From Isoetes taiwanensis (Eukaryota; Streptophyta; Lycopodiopsida; Isoetales; Isoetaceae): a DNA stretch of 64,000 nt. Numbering within the stretch: the first letter of the stretch is position 1; each line of letters opens with the position of its first letter. The notes under the pieces are model-generated. The model saw only the letters and a list, made by a program, of their open reading frames with translations. It was not told where the DNA came from and ran no database searches. The position numbers and the translations under genes are program-made. This document shows, in pieces, positions 22,307 to 35,149 of this stretch. The stretch spans positions 124,001 through 188,000 of the forward strand of contig JAJEKV010000097.1 in the NCBI GenBank assembly GCA_021234155.1, in the 5' to 3' direction.

Positions 22307-24749
22307 ATAAGCACAATGTTTTGTTATTATGTGTCTGTATGTTTCGTAGTGCCGAATCAAATTGCTAATTTACATATTTTTTCATAGGCTTTGTTTGTGT
22401 TACTACACCAAAACACTTTTGAGACAAGGCCATGAGGCTCACTTGGTATGGGCAGTAGAAAGTTCATAGCTACGTTATATGCATATTATGCACTTCTTCA
22501 ATTCCATATGCAAATCATAAAAATGTGAATGTTTAAAAACGCCATTTTCAGTGGTGTTTCTTGGCCTCCAAGTTCTAAACATCCTATAAAAGAACATTCA
22601 TTCATCATATTATCCTATAGGAAGGTTGCAAATTACGTGAAACACTGATGGAGAGCCTTCCACAGGAGACATGGGCAATGAGCCTTACCAACTGCAAGAC
22701 CAGAACAACAGTTAAAGTAATCCTTGAGCAAGAGTAAATATCATGCTAGATCATTAACTTACTAAGCTGAATCGGCATAACATAAATTAACGCCTTTTAT
22801 TTGGCTTCTTGTCTTGTGAAGACTTGTGAAGATTGTTCTTCATAAAAGACATTAATCGCTTCTGATTGCATTGGCCTTCGACCAAGTTCAAGGACCACTT
22901 CAAACTCGATCCGGGTAAAACTCACAAATAGGTACTCACAAATCATGGCATCGCAAGGCAACTTTGGAGAAACAAAACAAGAACGAGCCACTTATAAGCG
23001 TACAATACCAAGCGCTAAATGATCGCAAGCCATCTAGCATGTTACGATATAGCAAAGAAGAGGCCCAACGGAATCTAGAACATGACCGACATAGCAAGCC
23101 GGGGAGGAGAATTAGATCCATATTCCGTGAGGCTTTCATACATAAAACCTCTTGCGAGAAGTTCTACGCACGCATAACCATATAAACATGGATGAATTTA
23201 ATTCCAAATGCTGTATTCACTCCATTAACATTCAACTTACAAACTAAAAGCATGTAAATAGGTTAACTACCTCTTCATAATATCAACATTTGTCATGCGC
23301 CCATCCCAAACAAGACAATGCCTATGGTAGGATTGCCATACCTTGCAAATGCAAGCTCTGTTTTGCCAACAGAGCATTCATTTGAAAGCTTAAGGAAAGA
23401 CCGAAAGTAACACTAGGCACACAATTTTCAAATTCCTAATCTAAATATGTCGAATATGACAAAATGCATTTGCTGCTCTAATTTTACTACAGAGTAATAA
23501 CAGGGGCCTAGCTTCAACAAGGAAGCTCCATTTCTAAAACATAAGCATGCATTAGAAAGCTTATAGAGTAGCCTATAAAAGATGTTAGGTACATCTTTTC
23601 CAAATTCATAGTACAAATGGGTTCAAATGCAAAGCAAAAACGAATCTCCGGCTTTGATACTTTGCCATGGTTGTAGCCTCAATAATAGCAAACAGACCAT
23701 ATGTGATCGCTGCCCATACCAGCCGACCCATTCTAAAATGCTTTATTCCAACCCATTAACGGTATCAACAGTTTTAACTCTAATTCTAGATCTTTCTACT
23801 TATTTTGCTCATCAAAGAATACCGGTGGATCTTAGGAAAAACCATACGATAGTGCTTGAAAACTATATAACAATAGATAGAATCTAGAGATAACTACTCT
23901 GTTTTGCAAATTTTGTTCTCAGAAAAATTACCTTCTTAGTATTTGGATATGCAATCGAATCTTCTTTGGAAGCTATGCTGATGGGTATTTGAACAAAGAC
24001 AAAGATATCTTGTCCCTTAAAGCTTGTTCCACACACTATGTTAAGAAACTGAAACCCAATCATATGTTTAGCAAAGATTCGACCGCCAAAACCGTCGATT
24101 GGGTCACCTTCAGGAGATCTTTGCTACTAAAGCTTTTACCTTAAAATTATTTAACAGATTATAAGCTAGAGAAAATCCTCCGGAGCCACGAATCCATCTC
24201 TCGATCCGCTTTCCAAAAGCATGCCAGAGATATAATTTCGATTTCTCTTTGCTCAAAGAAGCACCATCCGGGCAATTTCGGCCCATTTATTGCAAAGTTC
24301 GATTCGACTATGGCAGCTCCATCATGCCAGTATCCAAACTTGGTCGAAGCCTCATCAATATAACAGGCCCTTATAACCCCGAACTTTGCAGCCCGGAGGC
24401 ATCGGATTTAGCAAATCCTAGGCATCCCAATAGAAATTAAGAAAACAAAAAAGGAAAACTTAAGCTTACATGCACAAGGTGCACACCATCTCTCAATCGG
24501 GCCAGTTCATAACCTCGACCCCATTTGCAAACAATGGTTTACCAAAGAGTTTGGTAAAATTCGTACTTGAAAAATATATGGGTAACTTGGCAACAATGCT
24601 CGAAAGTGCAGTGAATCTTTTCGTCTAAGAATGGAAATGAGCAGCCATCAGCAACAAAACCGAAACTCGAATGGCGCTCCACATTGCCGCCATAACACGC
24701 ATTACACGAAGAAATCCAAGTTTCGAGCTCTGCTCCGGCGTGAGAAGAG

Positions 24750-25130
24750 AGGGATTCAATTTGGGGCTTTTGTTGTGGGCCGCCCAAACCGAGATGGACG
24801 GTCGAGATGAAATGCCCCAAAGAAAGGTCCTGATCTCGGGCCGTCGATCTCGCACATTCGTGGCCCGAATGATCTGGATTAAAAGCCCCAATTTTATCAC
24901 CTTCCTGCAACTTCCTATCCAAAATTGACGGCCAAGATTTGACCTTTCCTTTTAATCCGACGGCCCATATGAAAAGCCCCAAATAATTTTAATCGACGGG
25001 CTAGATAAAATGCCCCAATTTCAAGGGCCCAGATTAAAAGCCCCAAATAAGGGGGGATGCTTGGGGTGTTACGAGGTGGCACCGTCTGGGCCGTCCATCT
25101 CTGAGATGGACGGCCGAGATCAATCTCTAC
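24750..25130. promoter_or_regulatory. GGCCCA/GACGGCC-rich stretch, second copy
   Basis: Counterpart of 10960-11340, with several changed bases inside the motifs. Same uncertainty about function. Confidence 0.3.
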
Positions 25131-25204
25131 ACCATTGATCCAGACCTCCATATAATTGGATAAATATAAGGATATCTTATCTTATCTTATCTTATCTTAT
25201 CTTA

Positions 25205-26466
25205 ATATGTATATAGAAACTCATGGGGGTAGTTACAAAATGACATATCGGATATAAATTTTTGATCTTGGCCCTTGGATAAAAAGTTGGTGAGGTGGCG
25301 TAGCTTAAGCCCTTGGATTTTGATGGGGGCATACATGAGTCATACATGGGGGCATACACCCCATCTGTGAACCGTTGGATCAAAGGGGAAGGCGAAATCC
25401 TAGCCCTTGATTTTTATGGGGAAAGTGCAAGGAAGATGCCAAAAAGTGAATCTTAACCATTGGATCAAAAGGTGAGCATAAATCCTAGCCATTAACTCTT
25501 TAATATTAAATTAGTTTTTTTTTAAAGGAGGTGAGGTGGCACCCTCATTAATAAAAAGAAATAATGAGGTGGCAAAGCATTTATTACTAGGAAGCTTCTT
25601 TTTGTTTAATCGCCTTCAAAAGCACATAGCTTGCGGTAGAGGGGTCAGATGAAGGTGTGACTCACGCCATTGGATTCCTCTCGTCGAGAGCTTTCCAATG
25701 AGTGGTGCTTTGACACTATTTTGTTGCAGTTGGAGCCAACATGATCGAACACTAAGAATTTTTTTGGAATGTGCGATTTTCAAGGAATCTATGGCAAGTT
25801 GAGGGAATCCTAATATAATCTTTATAGGATCTTAGGGAATCCAGAGGAATATCATGAGAATCTTAGAGAATCTATGATGATCTCGCATCTTTGAGAATGT
25901 AAGGGAATCCAATGGAATCTTGATAAAATCTTTAAGAACCTGGAGGAAAATTGATGTAATCTTGGGGAGTCTAGGGGAATCTTCGTAGAATCTATTGGAA
26001 CTAGAGGAATCTCAAGAGAATCTATAGGAATCTCAAGCGCTTCTTTGGGACTCTAGGGGAATCTTGATAAAATCTTTAAAAACCTAGAGGAATCTTAATG
26101 GAATCTTGGAGAATCTAGAAGAATCTAGGAGAATCTTGATAGACTCTTGGAGAATCTAGAGGAATCTTGGGGTATTCTTTTAAAATCTAGGCGAATCTTT
26201 AGAGAATCTTAGGGAGTCTCAAATGAATCTTTGGGAATCTAGGAGAATCTAAAGGAATCTTCATAAAATCTTTAGGAATCTATGGGAATCTTAATGGAAT
26301 CTCAGAGAATCTAGGAGAATCTTGATAGAATCCCCGAGAATATAGAGGAATCTTGGGGTATTCTTTTGGAATCTACGAAAATCTTTAGAGAATCTTTGGG
26401 AATCTTAATAAAATCTAGAGGAATCTCCATAGAATCTTAAGAATCTAGGGGAATCTTTATGGAGAA
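25205..26466. repeat. GAATCT repeat unit C, truncated A/B mosaic
   Basis: Counterpart of units A and B, ending abruptly in CTTTATGGAGAATCTGG, where it joins the sequence of copy-1 position 18850. About 10-bp GAATCT periodicity from about 25755. Confidence 0.88.
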
Positions 26467-27399
26467 TCTGGTTATAATTTGCTCGTATGAAGACCATATA
26501 ACTCAAAATGTTTTATAGGCATATAATGTCACATCCAACTAGGAACAACATATAGATGAAGCAATATTAGACTCTCTGTCTCCATCAATTTGCTCAAAAC
26601 TCTTCATTTGTGCATACTAATGCCAAATAAGTATTACTTTTCAAAGACTGTATTTAAAAGAATTTTAAACTTACGATGTGGTAAAATGTGCATGAGATTT
26701 TTAAGCTAAGGATGGCGCATGCCGTGAAGTCTTAAATCAAATGATTACTTACCAGTGTATATGTGATGCACATATTGCACAAAGATTGAGACCTTGCCAT
26801 TTCTCACTCATTCAGTCACAAATTTGCACATCAATATCCAATGTTCATGTCTACTTGCATATGTAGGAACAATCTACTTTAATGTAAAAACCTTTGGGAA
26901 TTTCAAGGAACAGTGGATGTATAATACATCTCTCGTCAATGCTAAAATTTTACTTTTTCATATACAACAGACAATAAATATAGCATCTTGGCCCTATTAT
27001 AGCTAAATAAATCCCTTCAAGTGTGCGATAAATGTGTAATTTCTTCAATGCGAAAGGATTACGAAAGGGTTATCTTGCCCTTATTTTCTCATATTTTGAT
27101 TACGAAAGGATTATATTGCCCTTATTTTCTCACAATTGACATTTCTAAGAGAATCTTGACAGATTTTGGAAATATTAGGAATATTATTTAAGATAATGTA
27201 GTTAATGAATTCAATCCAATGAATAAGTAGAGAGAAATGTTTGCGGCGGCCTTAGCCGCCGCGATAAATTTCTTGTATAGTAAAGGTAGATACAAAATTT
27301 CTTTGGATGATGACAACATGTCCAAATATCAGCAGATGTTTTTAAGCAAAAAATATATATTGTTTTTAAAAGTTAGTTTCAACAGTTTAGCAGAAGAGT

Positions 27400-29297
27400 T
27401 TAATACCAGATTAAATATTTTTTTGGCTTAGTCCTGTCCTTCAGGTAGGATTCAGCTAGTATCATGTCGTTCTCAGCTTCATTGTTAGGGGATGATGCAA
27501 GATCAGCAATATCTTCTTGTGCATTTGGGACTGTTGTAATTTGAAAGGAACACAAAGTCAGAGGTGCAAAACACAAGAAACACATTCTCTAGAGGATTCA
27601 GTGTACTACCTAGAAATTCTAGCATCAAACTGCATCTGCAAAAAACAAAATACAGCAATTAAACCATGAAGTTTGTGCTGAATTTAAGCACAAAACTTGG
27701 CCTCAACAACCCTTTTTGACTGTTGTTCCTTCTTGGCACTCCTTGTAAACCGCTTCCTTAATTTCCTTTCAGGAACACTACCAGATTCTGAGGAAGGGCT
27801 ATCTGATGTTTCACGTACCATTTGCTTCCTCTTGCAAGCCCTCCTTGACTTTGGCTCCTCAACTTCTGTCTCCTCTCCACATTCTTCAGTCCCCTCTCCA
27901 GAGTCTTTAGGAACATCCAAATCAGGAGCAATCTGGTCAGCTACATGGCCGAGCTGGTATTGATTCATGACACCCTGCAACTACACAGTGCATGCTAACT
28001 AGCACAGCACTAAAGCATGCTGGATGCCACTTGTGATTACACTTGAGCTTCACAAGCATGCTGTATTCATCACTAAATTCTAGACCACATAGATCACATG
28101 ATTCATAAGTTGAACAAACAGGGAAGTTATAAATACCCATACTTGATGCGCATGTCCTGTAATTTTTTGTTGTTCTTCAAACAAGAAACTTGAGTGACCT
28201 TAATGCCATGACTCAATGCGTACCTCATAAGCTTTTATATTACGTTTAAGCATTGAGATTTCACCAATAGCCTTATTGTACCTTTCTTTTTCCATGTTTT
28301 GAAGTGTCTCCTGTAGAAGTCCCCGCAGCAGATCTTCTTCTCTTGAAAATTGATGCTTGCTTTTGGTACTCAACATCATCTGCAAAATCCATTTGCGAGT
28401 CACACATCAGCTTGTACTTCTCCTCTATGGCATCTGCTAGTCGGCTGCAGTGAACTTTAGAAAAGGAGAGACTTCCTTCCATCCTTAAAGCCTTTTCTTC
28501 GATCTTTGAAAGTCTGGCCTCTGTCTCTGCCTTCATTTCCTGAAGTTTTCTCATCCTACTCATAAGGCTTTGAATATTTCTGTCAAAGGTATTAAAAGGA
28601 GTTTCTTCAACTGTTTTTTCAATGCATCTTTGTAAGAATCTGCAGCAAATGAAGTCCAATTATATTCTTTTTTGTTTGCTAGAGCTTTGCTTGTATGCTG
28701 CCAAGCAAAAGCCCTTGCAAATGTGTCCTAACTTCATTGTTCACCAGTTTCTTCTGAAAAACTTTATGGACGAACCTCTTTGATCTTCATTTTTCCATTA
28801 TCCGCAACCAATCTGTGTCACTCACATCCTCGGGCTTAAGCTGTTTGGGCTTTTTCCCATCCGAACACAAGCCATGAAAAGTGGCAAACTCATACTCTAT
28901 TCTAGCCATCAGAAGCTGCAACATAAGAAAAATACAGCTTAGAATTCACTATTGGTTGCTTCTAACAAAAAAATCACGTCTTTACCTTCTTTAACGTGTA
29001 ATCCATTGCCATACCGAAAAGAAGCAGTAAGCCTGATTGAATCAAGCAAGAAGTCGAGAAAATAGAACCAAAGCTAAGCGCTTGAACGAAGTAAGCAGAT
29101 CCAATACCAAAATCAGCATAAATTCTTTGAATTCTCGATATCATTAAAGATCATAAGCAAGGATGATTTTGCGCGCGTCGAAACCTTTCATGAACATTCG
29201 GTGGCAGCCTTCACTCGTACCCATCGCCAGTCTTCAATGAACCGTACGGGCCCGTCGAAGATAGAAAAGCAGTGCTCGGGCGAGGTGCTGAAGACAT
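27400..29297 (-). CDS. Unidentified multi-exon gene, copy 2 (RING-H2-like and coiled coil)
   Basis: First exon 29221-29297 (ATG, MSSAPRPSTAFLSSTGPYG..., donor GTACGAG). A likely second exon starts after GGCTAG near 28900 (IEYEFATFHGLCSDGKKPKQ). A long charged, coiled-coil part at 28273-28659 includes KAETEARLSKIEEKALRMEG and ADDVEYQKQASIFKRRRS. A cysteine/histidine part at 28030-28110 reads CDLCGLEF...KCNHKWHPAC, the first half of a RING-H2 finger (C-x2-C ... C-x-H-x2-H-x2-C). An acidic then basic part follows at 27684-27980, and the last exon at about 27400-27545 ends ...KPKKYLIWY. The middle exons cannot all be joined with certainty and some frames break. I do not recognise the family. RING ubiquitin ligase activity is only a guess. 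Confidence 0.5.
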
Positions 29298-29643
29298 GCT
29301 GGAATTTTGCTTTTTTTTGTACGCCACTATTAAAAAAAGATCCCTTCTCCATGTTCAAAATTTATTCAAACTATTGATTTATCTTAGGTCAAACTAATTG
29401 ATTTAATGGTGGCTGCTGTCCTACAACGATGTAAATATTATTGAATCCAACATTTTGAAGCAGATCGTTTATTCAATACCATCCTCTGAAAGTATGTATA
29501 CTCTGTATAATTGTATTGCATTTGCGTTCACACTTACACATAGTTTATGCCTTATCTATTGCAAATGAACATTATTCAGTTACAACTGCTTATTGGCTTG
29601 TACTGCAGGTAAATATAACAAGGGAATGAACATGAACAAATAT

Positions 29644-29917
29644 GTTTTAAGGACATCAAAATTTCTTAAAAGTCTAAGGCGGGATCAAAATCTCAAAGGA
29701 TAATCATGATCCACTGAGTAGGACCATCAGCTTATGCATAGGCAATATCCCCAGATAAATCTCAAAGATCAACCGTCGCTTGGGAGCAAGCGAAGAACAA
29801 TGGTAGGCCTTGGCAATTCTATCTTGAGCTTCATGTACGATATCAGCAATAGGGATATCCAAGCCCTTAAAAATACACAATCTTCTATGCTTCTAGATGG
29901 ACCACAACAACCATCCT
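29644..29917 (-). mobile_element. LINE 3'-end remnant, copy 2
   Basis: Near-identical to 22033-22306 as part of the tandem duplication. Same reading and uncertainty. Confidence 0.5.
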
Positions 29918-30264
29918 ATAAGCACAATGTTTTGTTATTATGTGTCTGTATGTTTCGTAGTGCCGAATCAAATTGCTAATTTACATATTTTTTCATAGGC
30001 TTTGTTTGTGTTACTACACCAAAACACTTTTGAGACAAGGCCATGAGGCTCACTTGGTATGGGCAGTAGAAAGTTCATAGCTACGTTATATGCATATTAT
30101 GCACTTCTTCAATTCCATATGCAAATCATAAAAATGTGAATGCTTCCATTTTTACTTCAAATGAAATGAGGGCTATTTGGACTTCTCATGGACACAAAAT
30201 GCATTCTACATTTCCCCAGGAGTATAGTTTCCACACAATTCATCGCTTTTCTTTATTCATTTCT

Positions 30265-30545
30265 TCTCGCATATTCTCTGCACTTCCTGAACAAATTTCA
30301 TTTGTGTCCAACTATTGCATCACCCCATCACCTACACTTCGAAATCCAACGTTGTTAGATGCGACTAAAGAAATGCATATCCTTTTCTAATCTTTGCAAC
30401 TTGTACATGTTCTTTTTCCTCGCATATTCTCTGAACTTCTTGAACGAATTTCATCTGTGTCCAAGTGTTGCATCACCTACACTTCGTTTTCCAACGTTGT
30501 TAGATGCGACTAAACAATTGTTACATCCTTTTCTAATCCATATAT
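30265..30545. repeat. About 150-bp tandem repeat next to Copia 2
   Basis: CGCATATTCTCTG...ACGTTGTTAGATGCGACTAAA occurs at about 30269-30370 and again at about 30420-30515, each followed by CCTTTTCTAATC. Between them, TAATCTTTGCAACTTGTACA (30390 on, through CCTCG) matches 34693-34729, so this is probably a rearranged piece of the Copia 2 LTR. Confidence 0.7.
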
Positions 30546-33500
30546 TTCAGCAAGCAGCCATCTCAACCAAATGTATTCCTTTGCAGCACAACACAGGGCC
30601 ATATACTCTGATTCGCATGTGGAAGCTGCAGTGGACTTTTGTTTTCTACTGCACCAGTCTATCACTCCCCCTTGCAGGAGAAAACAATAACCAGTTCTAA
30701 ACTTTCTATCCGAAGTATCTCCTGCATAGTCTGCGTCAGCAAATCCTTGGAGCACAAAGGGATGAGAAACTTTATGATAGTAACAGATGCCCATATTGGG
30801 AGTGCTTTGCAAGTATCAAAGAAGTCTCTTAAGAGCCAACCAGTGTTGAGCAGCAGGATTATCCAAATATTGGCTCAATGTGATGGTGGCCTGTGCAATA
30901 TCAGGGCAAGTACAAACCATGTAGTGCATCAGCTTACCAACGAGGCTTCTAAAAGACAAGCCACCTAAACCTTCAGTAGAATGAGGAGCAGCGGACAATG
31001 GCAAAGTATAGGTGGCAGGAGTGACAACTTCTTTGCTATGTTTCATATGACAGGCATGCATCAAATTAGAAATAGACTTCCCTTGATATATTTTGATGGA
31101 TTTAGTTTGGGGATCTCTGATCACTTGAATCCCAAGAAAGTATTGGGTCAAAGCCGCTTTAGTTTCTCGCATCATAATAGGACTATTGCTTGCAAGAATA
31201 AGATCGTCCACATACAACACAATAAGAATAAGAGAATCTGTGTACCTCTTACTGTAGATGTTCCAGTCGGCTTGACTCCTGGTAAAACCCTGCTGCGTGA
31301 AGAATTTGTGGACGGTATGGTACCACTGTCGTGGTGACTGCCTCAATCCGTACAGAGCCTTCTTAAGTTTGTAGACATGATCCTCTTTCCCGGGAACAAT
31401 GAAGCCAGGGGCTTGTCTAAGATAAAGTTCCTCATCTAATTTCCCATGAAGAAATGTTATTTTAACATCCATTTGTTGGAGGTCTAGATCAAGTGCAGCC
31501 GCTACTGCCAACACCGTTCTTACAAAACTCAATCGCGCTATAGGCGCAAAAGTTTCATTATAATCAATCCTTTTTGTCTGTGAGCATCCCAAAGCAACCA
31601 AGCGAGCTTTATACTTGCTGACTTCATTCCTTTCATTATATTTGACCTTATAAATCCACTTCGAATTCACAGCTCTTTTTCCTTTTAGCAGCTCAGTCAA
31701 CACCCACGTATCATTTTCTATCAAGCCTTGGTACTCCTGCATGGCTGCCATCCAGTCATCTTTGTGGCAACTATTCATCGCCATCCCATACCCTTTGGGT
31801 TCATCAGGCAAGATGTTACTATTAAAAGCAATATACCCAGAGGTCTGGCCACACTTAGAGTTTATGTACTCCTGCATACGAGCACATATGCCGAGCTCTT
31901 GCAGACCGCCTCAATCCATCCGGGGCTACATGATTACAGGAGGTCAAATCATCTGACTCTCCATCACTATCTTCAGGCTCAGAGGGAACATCAAGTTCCT
32001 CACCCTGAGGATCTGAAAGCTCATCTGCTTGTGCTTGCTCATGATCAGAATCAGATTCACTATCAAAGCTGTGACTCATATCATAAAATTTGGTTCCCAT
32101 GCCTTTGCCAAAATCAAAACTAGTTTCATCAAAACGCACACTTCTTCTTATGATAATTTTCTTTGTAGAAGGAACATACAGTCGATATCCTTTTATCTCC
32201 TCTGAATATTCCTACGAACATACAAGGTACAGCCTTATTAGAAAGCTTATCACGCTTGGCATGGGCAAAAGCATTACAACCAAACACTTTCATATCCGCA
32301 ATCTCATGCTTTCTCCCACTCCACAGTTCCTTTGGAACAATATTCGATGTGGCTTTAGTAGGCAGTCTATTCAATAGACAGTAGGCAGTGTGCACAGCTT
32401 CCCCCCAAAAGGAAAGATCAATGTTATTCCCAAACAGCATGGCCCTGGTACATTCTAGAACAGTTCGGTTTTTCCTCTTAAAGACCCCATTCTGCTGATG
32501 CCATGTGCCACCGATTTCTCGTGCTTAATCCCAGACTCTCTGCACAAAGCCTCAAACTTCCTGTTTACGAATTCCCCCCTTGATCTGTTCGGATTTGTTT
32601 AAGTTTCAAATCTGCTTGATTTTCCACAAATGTTTTCCACCTTGCAAAATATCCATACACTTCGGACTTGTGTTTCAGAAGATACACCCACAGTTTCCTG
32701 CTAAAATCGTCAATTATCAAAAGAAAGTACTTGTGTCCTCCTATTGATGCCATTTTAGCTTTTCCCCACACATTTCGAGGCGTTTTTCTGCTCTATGCGC
32801 TTTGCCTTTAAGAAACCGTCTCCTGTGCATTTTTCCAAGCATACAACCTTCACACAATTTACCTGGGGGCTCAATCTTGGGCAATCTATTGACCAACTTA
32901 TGCTTATACATCTCTTTCATCAACAGAAAGTTCGGGTGTCCCAGCCTCTCGTGCTACGGCTGACTCTTTCCTAGTGTGTAGGCACTCAATGCTACCTTTT
33001 GAGACCAGCTCAATCTGTATGTGTCCCCATCTCGATCTCCAACAGCAAGGACACTGCCAGTTCTGTCCTTTATCAAACATTTTCTATATCCGAAATTCAC
33101 CAACAATCTGGCATCATCCAACTTAGATATGGACAGTAGGTTTGCTTCCAATTCCGGCACATGCAGGGTCCTTTTGAGTTGAATTTCTCCACATGGCATG
33201 TCAAGTCTGACAATTCCAACACCCGCTACATCCAAAGTTCCTTTCCCAATGTTCACTCTGCCCTGCTCCACAACGTGATAATCAACAAACAGTTCACGCT
33301 TAGGAGTCATGTGATCCGTAGCTCCCGAATCTAAGTACCAAATTCCATGGGGTGTTTGGGCCAGAAAACAACCTGCCTCTTGTCCAATCACTACAGCATT
33401 ACAGCAACTTTGAAACCATGCAACAATAATGTACACATGTTTCATAATTCCATGCTTTAAGCCACCAAACAGAATTCCAAAGAGACTGATTACCACGATC

Positions 33501-34512
33501 AACAACGTTTTAAACCGGGAACCTTTATTCTTTACTTTCTCATGACATAAACTATCTTTGACGCATACAAATGCTTTATCGGTAGACACAAATGAGTCAC
33601 TACTCTCAGAAGTATTCTCAGATTCAGCAGAAGACTCAGAAGGATCATTCTTCAAAACTTTTGATGCTTTATGAGCTTTTGGTCCCCGTTTCTGCAATTC
33701 ATCATCCCTTTTTTGTTCAGCCCGTCTCTTCTTTCTCCTGTCAGGTTCAGGACAGTCTTTAGCCAGATGGCCTATCTTGTTGCAATTGAAACATTTTCTC
33801 ATTTCCTCCTTGCCTCCAATCAAGGCCTGAACTTCTCTTGATGATGATTTCTTTGATCCCCTTTGGTTTTTCTCTTCCAACAAGAACTGCTGACAAGCCC
33901 ATTCTAATTCAACCGTCTCTACTGACCCAATAATGTTCTTGACATTATTGTATGAACTGGACAAGCCAAGGACCCCTACAACCAAATCATTATCAATGCC
34001 TTTATCCATACCTTGCAGCTGTTTAGAGGCTTGCCGAATTATGCCAATATATTCCTCCATACTCATGCCTTCTCTGAGCTTGGTATTGAACACTACTGCA
34101 TACAAATTTGCTTGATTCGAAAAGTGTCTTCATTTATATGCTCTCTAAAGTTCATCCCATGCAACCTTGGCTGATGGAGCTTCTGCACTTTGTGGCATCA
34201 AAGTATCGTCCAGATACCTGAGAATTCTGCTCTTTGCAGTCCAATCCTTATGTATCCATTTTGCAACAACTTGTCTTTCAGCTTCGTTTATCTTTGAATC
34301 CCCTTCACTCCCTTTCTCAACTGCCAACAGTTTAGGTTCGTCACCATTCACGATGCCTCATAGCCCTTTCTCACAAAGCTTGGTTTGGACTCTCAAGAAC
34401 CAGTAATAGGCATTCGCATAGTTCAATGTCTCAATCTTCATGGCAGTTCTCTTACACTCCTCTTTAGATCAGTCCTCAGGCTCGCTGCTCTCTGCTCTCT
34501 GCTCTGATACCA
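30510..34512 (-). mobile_element. Copia retrotransposon 2, decayed
   Basis: Minus-strand Copia remains. In order: primer site (reverse complement of TGGTATCAGAGC) at 34501-34512; gag N-terminus at 34145-34351 (LRYLDDTLMPQ); rest of gag with zinc knuckle CFNCNKIGHLAKDC and protease LDSGATDHMTP at 32954-34105; GAG-pre-integrase and integrase pieces at 32129-32923; linker at 31855-32139; reverse transcriptase at 30816-31877 with VLYVDDLILAS; RNase H at 30510-30812 with STCESEYMAL. Frameshifts separate these pieces. The gag pattern MSMEEYIGIIRQASKQLQGM is shared with Copia 3, so both belong to one family. The 3' end is truncated. Confidence 0.92.
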
Positions 34513-34736
34513 TAATAAAACACAGCGACATGATGGAACAGAAGAACTTGAGTGCAGAAAGGTAAGGTTTTTGATGATTTAGAGACGTACATCTCAAATT
34601 CCGAGATACTAGGAGCATCACTCCAGACTTAACAATTCTGGATTATGCCATCTGGCAAGGTATATTTTGCCTATGGCTTATCCATTATCAACACTAATCT
34701 TTGCAACTTGTACATGTTCTTTTTCCTCGATGACCC
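34513..34736 (-). repeat. Probable 5' LTR of Copia 2
   Basis: Lies directly upstream (on minus) of the primer-binding site. Its outer part, 34693-34729, is repeated near 30390-30424. The outer boundary is uncertain because no complete 3' LTR remains. Confidence 0.55.
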
Positions 34737-34906
34737 TAAGTGACAACTCCGTAATGAACATTTGCTTTAAATTACTGTCAAATTACGTCTATTTTATACG
34801 CGGACTATTGCACCCGCTATCTATAGCGGCGCCATTGTGTGGAGTCTTTTTAGTAGGGCAGATGGATGTGTTTTAAACCCAAAACCTTGCATTATGGAGC
34901 TCTGCT

Positions 34907-35100
34907 TGTTGGTAATAATACCTTTTGTGTCAAAATAAACCGGTGGTTTGTAGTGGACAGGTGGAGGATTCATTTAGGGACTGCTAAAATTAGCTCCCGA
35001 AGTTTATGGATCCAGATATATCTGTCATATTTCATCCGATTTCAACAAGATTTCCATCAACGTATTTCTGTTTCTTGAGAATTGGTTCTATTATTTAATA
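34907..35100 (+). repeat. 5' LTR of Copia 3
   Basis: TGTTGGTAATAATACC...TATTTAATA. Very short for a Copia LTR. Differs from the 3' LTR by one indel and two substitutions near its right end. Confidence 0.92.
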
Positions 35101-35112
35101 TGGTATCAGAGC
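35101..35112 (+). other. tRNA-iMet primer-binding site, Copia 3
   Basis: TGGTATCAGAGC immediately after the 5' LTR. Confidence 0.92.
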
Positions 35113-35149
35113 AGGACCGTTCTTGAGGAAGTGCAGAAGGGAAATCAAG

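Larger units (their letters stand above)
8755..22526. repeat. Tandem duplication, copy 1 (about 13.8 kb)
   Basis: The stretch beginning GTTTAAAAACGCCATTTTC at about 8758 starts again at about 22532. The stretch from 18850 to 22524 recurs at 26470-30141. Copy 1 therefore spans about 8755-22526 and begins only about 90 bases upstream of the FLV exon at 8666, inside what should be an FLV intron. It contains the GGCCCA-rich region, GAATCT arrays A and B, the minisatellite, the non-autonomous LTR element, the unidentified gene and the LINE end. Confidence 0.9.
22527..30143. repeat. Tandem duplication, copy 2 (internally deleted)
   Basis: 22532 to about 26466 matches 8758 to about 12680/14340. At about 26467 the sequence jumps to match 18850 and follows it to 22524 (here about 30141). 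Copy 2 therefore lacks the end of the GAATCT array, the minisatellite, the non-autonomous LTR element and flanks. Left of the jump it matches repeat unit A early on (for example CTCACGCCATTGG) and unit B later (for example CTCAAGCGCTTCTTTGGGAC), so it is an A/B mosaic. Confidence 0.88.
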
